This document shows positions 1 through 11,444 of a stretch of 64,000 nucleotides of DNA, in pieces. The number at the start of each line of letters is the position of its first letter. The stretch's first letter is position 1. Source of the stretch: Bettongia penicillata ogilbyi (lineage: Eukaryota > Chordata > Mammalia > Diprotodontia > Potoroidae); NCBI GenBank assembly GCA_023548195.1, contig JAJHZJ010000531.1, forward strand, positions 8,791,900-8,855,899, read 5' to 3'. The notes under the pieces are model-generated. The model was not told where the DNA came from, did no database searches, and saw only the letters and a program-made list of their open reading frames with translations. Made by a program: the position numbers and the translations under genes.

Positions 1-236
1 TTTAGTTTTTTCTGTCATGTCCAACTCATTGTGACCCCATTTGTTTTTTTTTTTTTGACAGTGATTGGAAGTGGTTTGCCATTTCCTTCTCTATATCATT
101 TTACAGAGGGGGAAACTGAGGCAAAGAGGGATAAATAACTTGGTTAGAGTCACACAGGTAAGAAGTGTTTGAAGTCAGATTTGAATTCAAGTCTTCCTGA
201 CTCCAAGCCCCATGATCTATTCACTTCACCACCTAG
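1..236 (-). repeat. tRNA-type CORE-SINE, type A, antisense
   Basis: Matches other copies in this window: CCATTTCCTTCT, then GGAAACTGAGGCAAA, then a degraded tRNA-like head (CACCACCTAG). In this report type A means the SINE whose antisense strand begins TTGTGACCCCATTTG. Confidence 0.8.
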
Positions 237-289
237 TCAATTATATTGAAATACACCTCTTTTTTGTATGCTTATCTCTATCATCTTTT

Positions 290-290
<1 letters not shown>

Positions 291-327
<37 letters not shown>

Positions 328-690
328 CTCTATCTAGGGGAAGCTAGGTGGTACAGTAGATAGAGCACCAGTGCAGGAGTCAGGAGGACCTGAGTTCAAA
401 TCTCACCTCAGACACTGGACACTCAATAGCTGTGTGACCTTGGGCAAGTCACTTAACCCCAACTGCCTCATTCTGGGTCATCTCCAGTCATCCTGATGAA
501 TATCTGGTCACTGGATTCAGATGGCTCTGGGGGAGAAGTGAGGCTGGTGACCTGCGCAGCCCTCCTCACTCAAAACAAAGTCAAGTGCAAGTCATGTCAT
601 CATTGCTCTGATGGCATGGTCGTCTTCAGCAACGAAGGATGAGCACATGCAAGAATCAATCAATCTATCTATCTATCATCTATGTTCAGG
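291..690 (+). repeat. Full-length type B SINE inserted in a TATC microsatellite
   Basis: (TATC)n occupies 291-336. The SINE follows from 337 (GGGGAAGCTAGGTGG) to about 645 and contains GTGTGACCTTGGGCAAGTCA and the type B body ending near GTCTTCAGCAACGAAGGATG. More TCTATC units follow at about 660-684. The microsatellite on both sides shows that the SINE landed inside it. Confidence 0.8.
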
Positions 691-835
691 GAACCCAGGT
701 TAAAAACTCTTATTGTAGAGATTTGCCCAGGGCAAAGTGAGAGTGTAAGTGACTTGCCCATGGGTCACATATCCAGTGTGTCTGAAAAGTGGTTCTTGAG
801 CACAGTCTTTCTTAACGTATTCTCTGTCCTCACAG
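691..835 (-). repeat. Probable MIR-like fragment, antisense
   Basis: TAAGTGACTTGCCCATGGGTC at about 747-767 is the conserved core of MIR/CORE-SINEs. The ends are indistinct. Confidence 0.45.
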
Positions 836-1066
836 TACAATAGCTGGAACCAGATTAAAATGTAATTGTGAAATATTTAATAAAATTAAAACAATAAAAC
901 ATAGATAATGCTTTTTGGTAAAGATTGCAGAACATTAAAACAATAAATAAATAAAATAAAGTTTTTTTCACATAAAAAAACATAGATAATGTTAATTTGT
1001 GGTTTTCTAAGTCGATACATGACTCCCACAAAGGTCTGTTTCTCTTTGAGTTCACTGTTCTATTCC
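836..1066. repeat. MITE of the AACCAGATTAAAATG family
   Basis: Begins GGAACCAGATTAAAATG and includes ACATAGATAATG twice, because a short internal duplication splits it. Related copies are at 2843-3060 and 13930-14385. It looks like a hAT-type non-autonomous element; no transposase is present. Confidence 0.6.
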
Positions 1067-1628
1067 ATGTTGTCTCTCATCATCATCAAGGGGCAGCTAG
1101 GTGACACAGTGGATAGATTGCTGGGCTTGGAGACTCATCTTCCTGACTGAACAGCAGCACAGAGCTTCTCTGATGCTAGTCATTCTTTTCACTTGTCTCT
1201 TCAGCTCTGCCTCTGTCCAGAATATAGATCCCTTTGTGCCTTCTCCATTTTGAAAATGCATAGTTGTTAAAAAAGGGCAGTGATTATACCATTATTTGTA
1301 AGATTGAAGTTTTGCCATTAATGATATTTTAGCCTGTAAAGATGAATGCTCTTTACTTTAATCAGATAAGAAGCATGCATATTAGCTAAAAGGAAAAGGA
1401 AAATTATTGCAAGAAATGTTTGGTATTAAGGTTTATTATTCTAGTAGAAAAGTCATCCTTTCTATTATACCAATAGACTGTGGGCTACAGTGTCTAGAAG
1501 ATGATCAATAGCCCTGAAGCATTTGGAAGCTATTTTGTTGCATAGAAGAGAGAGACAGAGAAAGAGAAAGAGAGAAAATGTGCCTGTGTTAATAACAGCC
1601 ATGGGCTTTTGGACATACTTAGAAACTA
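1067..1628. other. Mostly unassigned intron sequence with one SINE head
   Basis: A short tRNA-like SINE head lies at 1089-1150 (GGGGCAGCTAGGTGACACAG). The rest is AT-rich and I recognise nothing in it. Confidence 0.5.
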
Positions 1629-1726
1629 AAACACACAGACACAGATAGACAGAGACACAGACAGACACAGACACAGATAGATGGACAGACACACACACAT
1701 ACACACACAAACACACACACACACAC
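1629..1726. repeat. CA-rich microsatellite
   Basis: Imperfect ACAC/ACAG units turning to pure (CA)n at the right end. Apparent reading frames here are low complexity. Confidence 0.85.
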
Positions 1727-2317
1727 TGTAAGCTCACAGTAAGATGAAAATTACGTGTGAACTCTGTTCCTGGAACTGTTGTAAGGTTCTGTAGTAAAGA
1801 AAAGTATACCTTGTTCACAGACTCATCTAGTGGTAGCTCTAGAAAGGACCTCCAGGGTCATTTAGTTCAACCCCCTCATTTTAGAGATGAGGGTTTAGGT
1901 CATACGGGACTGGGGAAGCTATGGTCTCGAGGCCATGTGTGGCCTTCTAGGTCTTCAAGTATGGCCCTTTGATTTGTTCTGTGAAGTTTGGATTCAAAGG
2001 TGCTGCACTTGGGGACTTAGGAGACCACATGTAGCTTCAAGGCTGCAAGTTCTCCACCCCTAGGGGAAGTTGGGCAAATTTAAGACTATATCTGAATAAT
2101 AGCTCACCTTTTAAAATATCACTTTAAGGTTTGTTTACAAAGCACTTTATTTTCAGCATCCCTGAGCATTATCATGAAAGTGTGCTAATGCCCATTTTAC
2201 AGGTGAGGAAGGGGATTGAGAGCTAAAGAGATATAACCATATCACATGTAGGTAAGTGGCAAAGCTAGGTTGGAAGCCAAGTCCTTTACTTCTAAATCTG
2301 ATGCTTTTTCTACTACA
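1727..2317. repeat. MIR3-like fragment, GGCCACATG-type MITE and antisense MIR
   Basis: 1835-1890 has the MIR3-like words AGGACCTCCAGGGTCATTTAG and CATTTTAGAGATGAGG. 1911-2062 is a palindromic MITE starting GGGGAAGCTATGG and ending GCAAGTTCTCCACCCC. 2110-2310 is an antisense MIR (CCCATTTTACAGGTGAGGAA). Confidence 0.55.
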
Positions 2318-2672
2318 GAGGACTGGACTTGGAGTCAGGAAGACCTGGGTTTGAATTCTGCCTATAGCATTTAATTAGTTGTGTTTATGGGTCTGTCACT
2401 TAACCTTCTAGAAACCTATTTTCCTCCTCTGTAAAATGGAGGTAGTAACTCCCATCTTTCAGGGATGTTATAAGGCTCAAATGAGATAAAAGAGGTAAAT
2501 CATTTTGTAAACCTTAATATACTATATAAATGTCAGTTACTACTACTATTACTACTACTGCTGCTGCTGCTGCTACTGCCACTACTACCACTGCTACTAC
2601 GCTTCTACTGTCACTATTATACAACCACTAGTAGTATACTACTACTTTTACTATCACTACCATTGCTACTAT
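2318..2672 (+). repeat. MIR with trinucleotide repeat grown from its tail
   Basis: MIR at 2318-2540 (GGACTTGGAGTCAGGAAGACC, CCTCTGTAAAATGGAGG). Its tail runs into TAC/TGC trinucleotide repeats at 2538-2672, including a short pure CTG run. Confidence 0.7.
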
Positions 2673-2842
2673 TCGATGTTGCCTCCTTATATAAAATGTA
2701 GGAAATGCTAAAACTTGTGTAAAGTTTACATTATTTGTAGACTAGGTTTATTGGAATCTGATAACAGAATTCACCTTAGTTTAGGTCTAATGTAGGCCAA
2801 TGGCACCATGATTTAAAGTTATAGGCAGACAATTGTCTATGT

Positions 2843-3060
2843 TGGTGGTGTCAAACTCAAATAAAAATGGGGGTCACTAATCCATATGTAAGTATCCCTG
2901 TGGGCCACAAATTGACTTAGTTTGAAAATATTGTATTATTTTTATTTTATTGTATTTTAATGTATTTTGTTAAATATTTCCTATTACATTTTAATCTGAC
3001 TTGGGTAGCACTGGTGAGGGTTATGGGTTACCCTCTTGACACCTCTGACCTTTGTGACAC
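2843..3060. repeat. MITE of the AACCAGATTAAAATG family, opposite orientation
   Basis: Starts GTGGTGTCAAACTC, contains ATTTCCTATTACATTTTAATC and ends CTTGACACCTCTGACC. The GTGTCAAA/TTTGACAC ends look like terminal inverted repeats. Confidence 0.6.
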
Positions 3061-3102
3061 AGTAAGCTGACTAGTAAGGTATTCTGCCTCGGGTCAGTGG
3101 TA

Positions 3103-3408
3103 TGTTTGTCCTTCATTGCCGAAGAAGACCATGCCATCAGAGAAATAATGATGTTACTTGCACTTGACTTTGTTTTTTGAGTGAGGGAGGGCTGTGCAGG
3201 TCATCAGCCTTACTTCTCCTCCAGAGCCATCCAGTGATCAGAAATTCAACAGGATGACTGGAGATGACCCAGGATGAGGCAGTTGGGGTTAAGTGACTTG
3301 CCCAAGGCCACACAGCTATTGAGTGTCAAGTGTCTGAGCTGAGATTTGAACTCAGGTCCTCCTTACTCCTGCACTGGTGCTCTATCCACTGCATCACCCA
3401 GCTGCTCC
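3103..3408 (-). repeat. Type B SINE, antisense, near full length
   Basis: Runs from TTTGTCCTTCATTGCCGAAG to the tRNA-like head CTATCCACTGCATCACC. Type B here means the SINE carrying the body GAAGAAGACCATGCCATCAG. Confidence 0.85.
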
Positions 3409-4141
3409 ACCTCAGGTCAGTGATTGATATCTCAAAGTCCAACTAACTTCCTCATGCAGTACTTAGGTAAGATGTTATTTTGTGTCATCTTATCTGATAA
3501 TTCCCTTGGCACAAGTTAATTCAAAGGCATCTGTCAGAATAGAATTAATTCTGCTATAAAAGGTTATCCCCAAATATTTACCTTTGAAACAAATGCAAGA
3601 AACACCATCTGTTTCTCAAAACTCAAAGCTGAAGGTTGAAGTGGAAGCTACAATATATTCAATTTAACAGTTTAATGTCCTGCAGTATTTTGATGTTATT
3701 GCTTCTTGATTTAAAACAACTATAACCACAAAATAAAATTGCTTGCTGGAAAAATTCATTTTTTTTCTTTCTGCATTGGAATCAGTTATAAGTTAGCAAT
3801 AATATTAACTCCTTACTCATAATTATGAAGAGATTTTTTTGTGCTTGGCAGTTTTCTTAGTTGAGGTTCATTATGGTATGGCAGAGGTTAGAAATAACTG
3901 ATTCCCTGAGGAGTTTCTGGGCTGATGATGTCTCAGTCTTAGCAGGCAGTCCTGCCTGGCCGTGAGCCAGTCTCTAACAAAGACAATTAGTTGGAGTAGA
4001 AAGTTTTTGAATTGGACACTATTAATAGAAAAACGAGTGAACAATCAGTAAGGTGAAGGTGGGTCATTTCCCTATTCACCGCTTATGTTTTGTTCCTCCT
4101 GCTACTTTGAAGGGTCACAATAGTGCTATAGCCATCTATAT
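3409..4141. other. Unassigned intron sequence
   Basis: No recognised gene or repeat. AT-rich unique-looking DNA. Confidence 0.4.
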
Positions 4142-4402
4142 CATTTATTGTTATTCAGTAGCTGCAGTTGTGTCCGAGTCTTTGTGTGACCCCATTTGGG
4201 GTTTTCTTGGCAGAAATTCTGGAATGATTTGCCGTTTCCTTCTGCAGTTCATTTTACAGATAAGGAACTGAAGCAAATAGGGTTAAGTGACTTGCTCAGG
4301 GTCCCATGGCTAGTAAGGGTCTGAGGCCAGACTTGAACTCAGGAAAATGAGTCTTTTTGATTTCAAGCCCAGTACTCTATCCACTGTGCTACTTGGCTGT
4401 CA
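4142..4402 (-). repeat. Type A SINE, antisense, full length
   Basis: Runs from TTATTGTTATTCAGTAGC through GACCCCATTTGGGGTTTTC to CTATCCACTGTGCTACTTGG. Confidence 0.85.
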
Positions 4403-5094
4403 TTTCTGTAACAGAAAAAGCAATGTTCAAGAGAGACCTGAGTCCTAGCTTTGGCTCTTCTGGATAATTTTGTGAGCTATTAAATCTCCAGAGCATCAAA
4501 TTTCCTCAGTCTGTAAAATGAGGAGCTTGAGAATGGGAAGGTGAGCTAGATGGTTGCCAAGATCACTTCTAGTTGTCTATTATAATTTTATAAAATGTAC
4601 TGCCCCAAAGATGCCTTGACGTCAGCAGCAGAGAGCCCTTGACTTTCAGAGGATTGGAACAGCACATGACAACCAGATCCCTAGAACATTATTGTGGAAC
4701 ACTTTTAGGAGCCTGATACTATTCAGGTATAAGCAGTTCACATGTATATTACCCACTGAGTCTGAGGTAGAGTTGGGGAACATAATTACATTCATTGCTT
4801 CATTTGTAAATGCCTGGGTCCCAGTTATATATATCTCCATCCTAGTTAACTTCATTTTTATCTTGCCTGTAGGGAATTCTAGGGTTTTATTAGTAGAAGA
4901 TTATTATATACAGCCCTGCTTTAGAGGATGCAGTTCATCTTAGGCATGCTGGGAGATCTTCACAGGGCTGATAGGGAGGTCATACTGTGTTCTAGATTTC
5001 TGTTGAGTTTGAGCTGGTTCATTAATTTGACCTGTAATTCTTTTGGAAAGGAATGAAGAAAAAATTGTATGTTTTATTTTTTTTTTTAAGTTTA
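4403..5094. other. Old MIR then unassigned sequence
   Basis: 4405-4590 resembles a sense MIR (CCTCAGTCTGTAAAATGAGG). Nothing is recognised from about 4600 to 5090. Confidence 0.4.
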
Positions 5095-6000
5095 TAGGAT
5101 CAGAGATTTAGAGCTTGGGGTGGGGGTATCTTAGAGTCTATGAAATACAATCCTTCTATTTTACAGATGAGGAAATTGAGACAGAGATAGATTAAGTGAG
5201 TTGCTCAGGGTGACACAGTTAGGAACTGAATTGGGTTTTTAATGTAGATCTTTCTGACTCCAAATCCAGTGCAGGTTGTGTTTGTGTGTCAAAGGAAATG
5301 AAGTAATAGTTAAGTTTTCAGACAGGAGAACTTTAGAGAGATCTTTTCTTTTCAAACATCATTTGGGAGTTTAAACAGAAGTATTGAAACCATTTATGGG
5401 AAAACACATAGGAAAAGAAATCTCAGAAACTGGAAGGGACCTCAGAGGTCATTTACTCCAATTAGATTTTATACATGAGGAAATTAGGGCCTGGACTTGA
5501 GTAATTTGTTCATTATCCCACAGTTAAGCAGGTGGATGAGCTGGCCCTTAAATTCAGGTTTTTGGAATTCACTTCTAGTGCTTTTTCATTGTACCTGGCT
5601 GTCTCTGAGGCCCAGGTGGTTGTGACTTTGATGAAATTGTGCATACTTCACAGTATAGTAAGTTTAAACTAGGGGAAAAGGCACCTGAGAGAGAAATGTT
5701 TAAAGCAGTAGTAGACTTTTTGTAGCTTAGCTATAATGCTGTAAGTGATTGCACACACTTTGTTTTCTATTTTTCCTTTCTACAATTAACTCTTTACTCC
5801 TAGAACCTTAGGAGAACCTCTGGAGTCAGAAAGGTTTGAGTTCAAACTTGGCCTCAGACACTTAGCTGCGTGACCCTATGTAACATCTGTCTCCTAAGTG
5901 GGGATAATAATTACATACACCTCAAGGTTGTTGTGAGGGCAAAATAAGGTGATATTTTTGAAGTGTTTTGCAAACTCTTATGAATTAGTATTATTATTTA
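5095..6000. repeat. Two antisense MIR3-like copies and one sense CORE-SINE
   Basis: 5095-5285 and 5405-5605 carry the TTTTACAGATGAGGAAATTG-type word and an ACACAGTTAGG-like segment. 5806-6000 is a sense copy (TCTGGAGTCAGAAAGG then GGTTGTTGTGAGGG). Confidence 0.6.
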
Positions 6001-6549
6001 GTAGGGATCTGACTAATGGTTAAGAAGGGCCTCAGGGTGACTGCCTTTTCTTTTTAACTTGCATGAGTTTCTCCAACTCTGTAGGTCTAAAGTTTTCAAT
6101 GTATCCAGAGCAATCAACTTTTTTTAAAAAAGTCTTACTTTATCCACGTCCTATCCACTATCCAGCTACCAGATCACTTTGAAGTAAAAACCAAATTAAA
6201 TGGTTTATAATAAATAGAACTTCTTGATGTCCTGAGGTATGTATAGGTTGTCTTTTCCTAGTAGGGAATTTTGCTCTGCAAAATCAAGATGACACATTTA
6301 CTTGATGAGGGCCTAGGAACTGTGTCTTGTAATATTTATGTCTCCCAGAATAACCTGAAACAGTGTAATGTATTTGGCAGTTGCTCTGGAAATATTTTTT
6401 AATTAAATGGATATGGAATCAGAAGAAAGTACCTAATAGGGTGGTTGTTCTCCCATTGGCTGACCTGGGCACCTACCAAGAGAAGGGGACAGTTTGTGTT
6501 GGTTAGCTAGGTGGGCCTGGCACTTGTTTAGATCTCATAGCATCATAGG
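6001..6549. other. Unassigned intron sequence
   Basis: No gene or clear repeat recognised. Confidence 0.4.
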
Positions 6550-6745
6550 CTATTAACCTTTTTTTTTTTATTAGTATATCATGGACCTTTTTGGTAGTCT
6601 AGTGAAGCTAATGGAACCCTTTCTCTGAATAATGCTTTTAAATAATAGAAAGAAATGCTAAATTTCACTTAGCAGTTAGTAAAAATAAGGTATAAATTGT
6701 TTTGTTCCTATCCAAGTTCTTGGACCCCTTGAAATCTATCCAGGG
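6550..6745 (-). repeat. MITE of the GGTTCTTAACC family
   Basis: Shows the family order: TATTAACCTTTTT, CATGGACCTTTTTGG, CTCTGAATAATG, then TTCTTGGACCCC. Other copies are at 18170, 20625, 25525/31489 and 56505. Confidence 0.6.
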
Positions 6746-6774
6746 AACAGTTGCAGAGATGGCTTTTGTTCTCA

Positions 6775-7690
6775 CAGAATCCCAGAATTTGAGTTGGAAG
6801 GGACTTCAGCAGCCACCCAGCCCAGTTCTTATATAAAAGAATCCCTACTGCAGTATATCTGACAGTTCATCTGAAGGCTCCCAAAGAAGGAGAGCACACC
6901 ACTTTTAGAGGTGGCAGCCCATTCCTCTTTTGAACAACTTTAATTGTTAGGGAGCTTATCCTGAAATCAATTCTAAGTGAGCCTTGTTGCAATTTCCAAC
7001 CATTCATATTTCTGCTCTCTGGGGACACATGGAACAAGTCTAATCCTTCTTCCATATGGCAGCCCTTCAGATACCTTAGAAAAACCATCATGTACCCATG
7101 TTTAGCCTCTCCTAAATATGCCCATTTGCTTGAGCCTGTCCTCATATGATGTGAATTTAAGGAAAAACACCTTATCTTGTTGCCTTTCTCTGGACATTTT
7201 CCAGTTTGTCAGTATCCTTCTAGAACCATGGTACCCAGATTGAACATACTCCAGATACTCCTCTGATAAAGGCAGAGTGTAGTGGGACTGTTGCCTCCCT
7301 ACTGCTGGAAGCTGTGCCCCTCCGAACGCAAGATAGCAATAGCTGTTTTGGCTGCTACATCTCACTGTTGACTCTTATAGAGATTGTAGTCCATTAAGAC
7401 CCCCCAGATATTTTTCAGAACATCTGTTGTTTAACAGTGCTTCCCCATTGTATACGTGTGACATTGATTTCTTATACGCAAGTGCAAGATTTTTCATTTA
7501 TCTCTGTTGAATTTCATACTATGAACATTCAACCTAATGCATTAGCTTGTCAATATCCTTTTGGATTCTGACTCTGTCATCTGGTATTGTCACTATCCCT
7601 CCTAGCTAGCTGTGTGTCATGTACAAACTTTCTATGTGTACTATGTATCCCTTTATCCAAGTTGTTGATAAAAGTGGGAAAATGAATTAT
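6775..7690 (-). repeat. CR1/L3-like LINE relic, antisense
   Basis: On the minus strand this reads as the end of a CR1-clade ORF2 and its 3' end. The complement of 7650-7690 gives the LFNIFIND-type coding word, and further on come segments matching the tail of the related sense copy at 23055-23642. The opposite end has CCCAGAATTTGAGTTGGAAG. Reading frames inside are broken. Confidence 0.6.
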
Positions 7691-8554
7691 TTTTATAACT
7701 TAGAGCCACTGATTTCCACTCATCAAAGTGTGACAGTCTTACTATATATCAGTACTTAAAAAAATAGGTATAGCCTATTTCCTTGTTGGAAAGCTCAAAC
7801 AAAGTTTCTTTACCCTGGGTGGAGGATGGGGGAAGGGAAGATCAGGGACATATTTTGTTAGACTGGCCTTTGAAATGTTATTCATAGCCCACATAGTTGA
7901 GTGCACAGTATACATTCAAAAAATATTTATTCATTGACTCAGAGGCATGATTAAACCAGTTGTTTGTATTTTTGAATATGAGTATTATATATTCTGTAAT
8001 TACAAAGACTGATTTCCACAGACCATTGAGCTATCTCATTGCTTTGCATGCCATCATTTTCATCTTCCAAGTATAATGATGCTGTAGTATCCATGTCCTG
8101 TGTTTGTATTCCATGGATCCTCTTCATGCAGATGCTGCCACTTCTGTGGTGATTACAAGGCATAGTATATCCAGTTTTATTTAAGACAGGATATATGACA
8201 TCAGAATTATTTGAATAATTTAGTTAAATGATTAAGTTAAAATAATTTAAATTAAATATATTTTAAAATAATTTCAATTTGACAAGACATGACATCATAA
8301 TGACTTTAATTAAATTAAAAATTATGCTGAATAAAATAATTAAATTACTTAACTGATTTAGTTATGGTCCCCCAATATCTACCAGTCTTCTGTGTGACTA
8401 AGAAATACAAGAAGCAAAACCGAATGACTGCAGGATCATATTTGACAGTTCTTACAACATTCCTCCTGTGTAGTCTTCCACCTCTCCATCAAGAGGAGAG
8501 ATGCATATTTTACCATCTGTTCTTGGGAATCAAGCAAAGTTAGTTATCACAATT
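7691..8554. other. Unassigned sequence with a TTAA-rich tract
   Basis: 8205-8360 is an extremely AT-rich block of TTAAAT/AATTAA words. The remainder is unrecognised. Confidence 0.45.
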
Positions 8555-9062
8555 AATCTGAGTTCAGCTGCTTTTTTGTTGTTTTCATTTGCAAAATCAT
8601 TTGTTTTTGTAGCCGCTGTATATATTACTATCTAGGTTATGCATTGTTTAATCTGCTTCAATTCCTATAAATCTTCCCATGATTATGAGAATTACCCATT
8701 TGTCCTCTCTTTTTGTTTTGTGTAGGCCTGTGATTTTATTGGGGTTAGGAGGTCTTGGTGAGGAAATACTCTCTAGCAGCACAAATACACAACACTTTGC
8801 AATTGAAGTCAGTCTTAGTAAATTGCCAAGGGGAGCTGGAGGGTTAAGTGACTTCCCAGGGTTATATAGCCATAAAAACTCAGGTTTTCCTGACGCTTAA
8901 ACCACACCTCCATCCTGTCCAGACTGCCCATTTCCATCCTTATTTCTTACCATAAAATAATATTTCATTTCATTCACATGCCACAATTTATTTAGTTATT
9001 CCCAAGGTGATGAAAATCTGGCATATTTTCTATCCAACTTCCTACGAATGACCTTTCATGAT
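8555..9062 (-). repeat. L1 3'-UTR relic, antisense, split by a SINE-like insert
   Basis: TATAAATCTTCCCATGATT and CATATTTCATTTCATTCAC are words of the marsupial L1 3' region seen also at 43.0-43.8 kb. 8725-8905 is a SINE-like insert (AGGGTTAAGTGACTTCCCAG). Confidence 0.55.
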
Positions 9063-9620
9063 TCTCCTAATAATTTGTCTTCTTGAAATGACTTTATATT
9101 TGTTTTATACATATTTGCTTATGTATTTTCTGAGGCAGCTAGGTGGTATAGACGTGGAATTAGCTACACCTGTGTTCAAATCCAACTTCAGACGCTTATT
9201 GGCTGTGTGTCTTTTGACAAGTCACTTCACCTCTGCTTGCCTCAGCTTCCTCAACTGTAAAACATGGATAATAACAGCACTTACCTCTCATGGTTGTTGT
9301 GAGAATTCATATGAGATAATATTCATAAAGGACTTAACACAGTGACAGGCAAGTAGTAGGCTGCTTATAAATGCTTATTCTCTCCCCCTTTTCTTTTTCT
9401 CTCCAGTAGAATCTAAGTACTTTGAGGTCAGGAATTTTCATTTTTGACTAGGCATCCCTAAGGTCTGGCACATATTAAGTGCTTAGTAAGTTGCTTATTT
9501 AACTCACTTGTTGAATTGAATCTCAGGTTGCCCTCTTCCTTGCCAACTCACTGATAATAAGTTAGATGTTTATGGATGATGCTTTTTTCTCTCTCCAGGC
9601 ATCACTGTTGGGTTAGGAGA
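9063..9620 (+). repeat. CORE-SINE and L2 3' tail
   Basis: 9128-9385 has a tRNA-like head (GAGGCAGCTAGGTGG), a CORE (CAAGTCACTTCACC) and a MIR-like end. 9400-9525 is an L2 tail (AGGTCTGGCACATATTAAG). Confidence 0.7.
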
Positions 9621-9639
9621 GAAGATTTCTGAAAGTCAA

Positions 9640-10712
9640 ATTTTCTTTTCAGCTCTGGTCTTTTCATCAAGAATGCTTGAAAGTCCTCTGTTTCATTGAG
9701 AGACCATATTTCCCCCTGAAGTATTATACTCAGTTTTGCTGGGTAGGTGATTCTTGGTTTGAGTCCTAGTTCCTTTGACTTCTGGAATATCCTATTCCAC
9801 GCCCTTAGATCCCTTAATGTAGAAGCTGCTAGATCTTGAGTTATCCTGATTTTATTTCCATAATACTAGAATTGTTTCTTTCTAGCTGCTTGCAATATTT
9901 TCTCCTTGACCTGGGAATTCTGGAATTTGGCCACAATGTTCCTAGGAATTTCTCTTTTTGGATCTCTTTCAGGCGGTGATTGGTGGATTCCTTGAATACT
10001 TATTTTGCCCTCTGGTTGTAGAATGTCAGGGCAGTTTTCCTCGATAATTTCATGGAAGATGATGTCTAGGCTCTTTTTTTGATCATGACTTTCAGTCCCA
10101 TAATTTTTAAATTGTCTCTCCTGGATCTATTTTCCAGGTCAGTTGTTTTTCCAATGAGATATTTCACATTCTCTTCCATTTTTTCATTCTTTTGGTTTTG
10201 TTTGGTGATTTCTTGGTTTCTCAGAAAGTCATTAGCCTCCATCTGTTCCATTCTAATCTTGAGAGAACTATTTTCTTCAGTGAGCTTTTGAACCTCTTTT
10301 TTCATTTGGCTAATTTTGCTTTTGAAAGCATTCTTCTCCTCATTGGCTTTTTGAAGCTCTTTTGCCAATTGAGTTAGCCTATTTTTCAAGGTGTTATTTT
10401 CTTCAGCATTTTTTTGGGTCTCCTTTACCAAGGTATTGACCCATTTTTCATGCTTTTCTTGCATCTCTCTCATTTCTCTTCCCAGTTTTTCCTCCACCTA
10501 ACTTGATTTTCAAAATCCTTTTTGAGCTCTTCCATGGCATGAGCCCAGCGGATATCCACCTTGGATGTCTGGTATAGAGAGGCCCTGACCTCCACGTCCT
10601 TCCCTGATGGCAAGCATTGTACTTCTTCATCAGAAATGAAGGGAGGAAGGAACATCTCTTCCCCAATAAAGTAGCTCTCTATGGTCTTATTTTGCTTTCT
10701 TTTTCTGGGCAT
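9640..10712 (-). pseudogene. HAL1/L1 ORF1 pseudogene (copy C)
   Basis: The start at 10712 encodes MPRKRKQNKTIESYF. Relative to copy A there are two separate 4-bp deletions, near 10498 and near 10095, each shifting the frame, and an in-frame TAG at 9866-9868 where copy A has CAG. The coiled-coil middle part remains open between the two deletions. The final codons and the stop are missing because the insertion ends within ORF1. Confidence 0.85.
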
Positions 10713-11444
10713 TTTCCCAGCCAGTTACTTGACTTCTGAGATTCCTCTCCACCCCCGCCTAGATCTGCCCAGCCAGCGCTTGGGGTCTGAGATTCAAATG
10801 CTGCTTCCCAGCCTCGGGGATTTTCATGGCGGGAGCGGCTGCTATTTAATGTGAGCTTAAGTTCTGGTGCTCAGGTGGGGGCAGGGCCACCTCCCAGGCT
10901 CAGTTCCCTCAGGGGCTTTATGCAGAGACCTTCAGTAATGGAGCAGGTGGGGGCAGGGCCGCTTCCCGGGCTCAGTTCCCTCAGGGGTTTTATGCAGAGA
11001 CCTTTGGTAATGGAGCTCCTGCCTGCTTGGGGAGTCCCGGGCCGCTGCTGCCTCTGCCTCTGCCGCTGCCTCCTGAGGGGGCCCGAGTCACGGAGACACC
11101 CTGCTCCCTTCTTGGCCAGCCCAGACGTCTCTCTCACTGACCTGTAGCGTCTGTGGGCGGAGGGACCTTCCCGGCCGCGTCCCTGAAGCGTGCTTGGATC
11201 TGCTCCTCTGGGTCCATGGCCAGGGCAGCACAGGGGTGGGCTCCGCTGTCCGCAGCGTGACAGACCCCTGGGGACAGCTCTCCAGGGCTCTCTGGAACGG
11301 AAATCTCTTCCACTGCATTGGTGCATGCTTGCAGTGCTTCAGAATCTGTGGGGAGTTCTCTTTACAGGAAATGTATGGGCTGGGGATTCGGAGCTAGCAT
11401 ACGTGAGTCTTTCTACTCCACCATCTTGGCTCCTCCCAGGGAGG
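10713..11444 (-). promoter_or_regulatory. HAL1 copy C 5' UTR with two 72-bp monomers
   Basis: GC-rich leader. Monomers start at 10874 and 10946, exactly 72 bp apart. The YY1-like core is at the element's 5' end near 11417-11430. Confidence 0.6.

Larger units (their letters stand above)
9636..11444 (-). mobile_element. HAL1/L1 copy C, 3'-truncated inside ORF1, flanked by 15-bp TSD
   Basis: The 5' end (GGAGCCAAGATGGTGG) lies near 11436, followed on the minus strand by a 5' UTR with two 72-bp monomers and by ORF1. The element stops a few codons before the ORF1 stop, with no 3' UTR and no poly(A). Both sides carry the same 15-bp word GAAGATTTCTGAAAG (9621-9635 and 11445-11459), so the insertion boundaries are real. 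The sequence is closest to copy A. Confidence 0.82.

Noticed and set aside
337..420. tRNA gene-like sequence at SINE heads
   Set aside because: The tRNA similarity is the SINE promoter head; it recurs in many copies and lacks an intact cloverleaf.
1465..1818. Minus-strand frame rich in Cys-Val-Ser
   Set aside because: Translation of the CA microsatellite.
6867..7365. Two overlapping minus-strand frames of about 90 codons
   Set aside because: They fall inside the CR1/L3 relic and are fragments of decayed LINE sequence, not a gene.
10874..11017. Possible CRISPR or satellite array
   Set aside because: There are only two units with no spacers, in a retroelement 5' UTR that recurs in three HAL1 copies.
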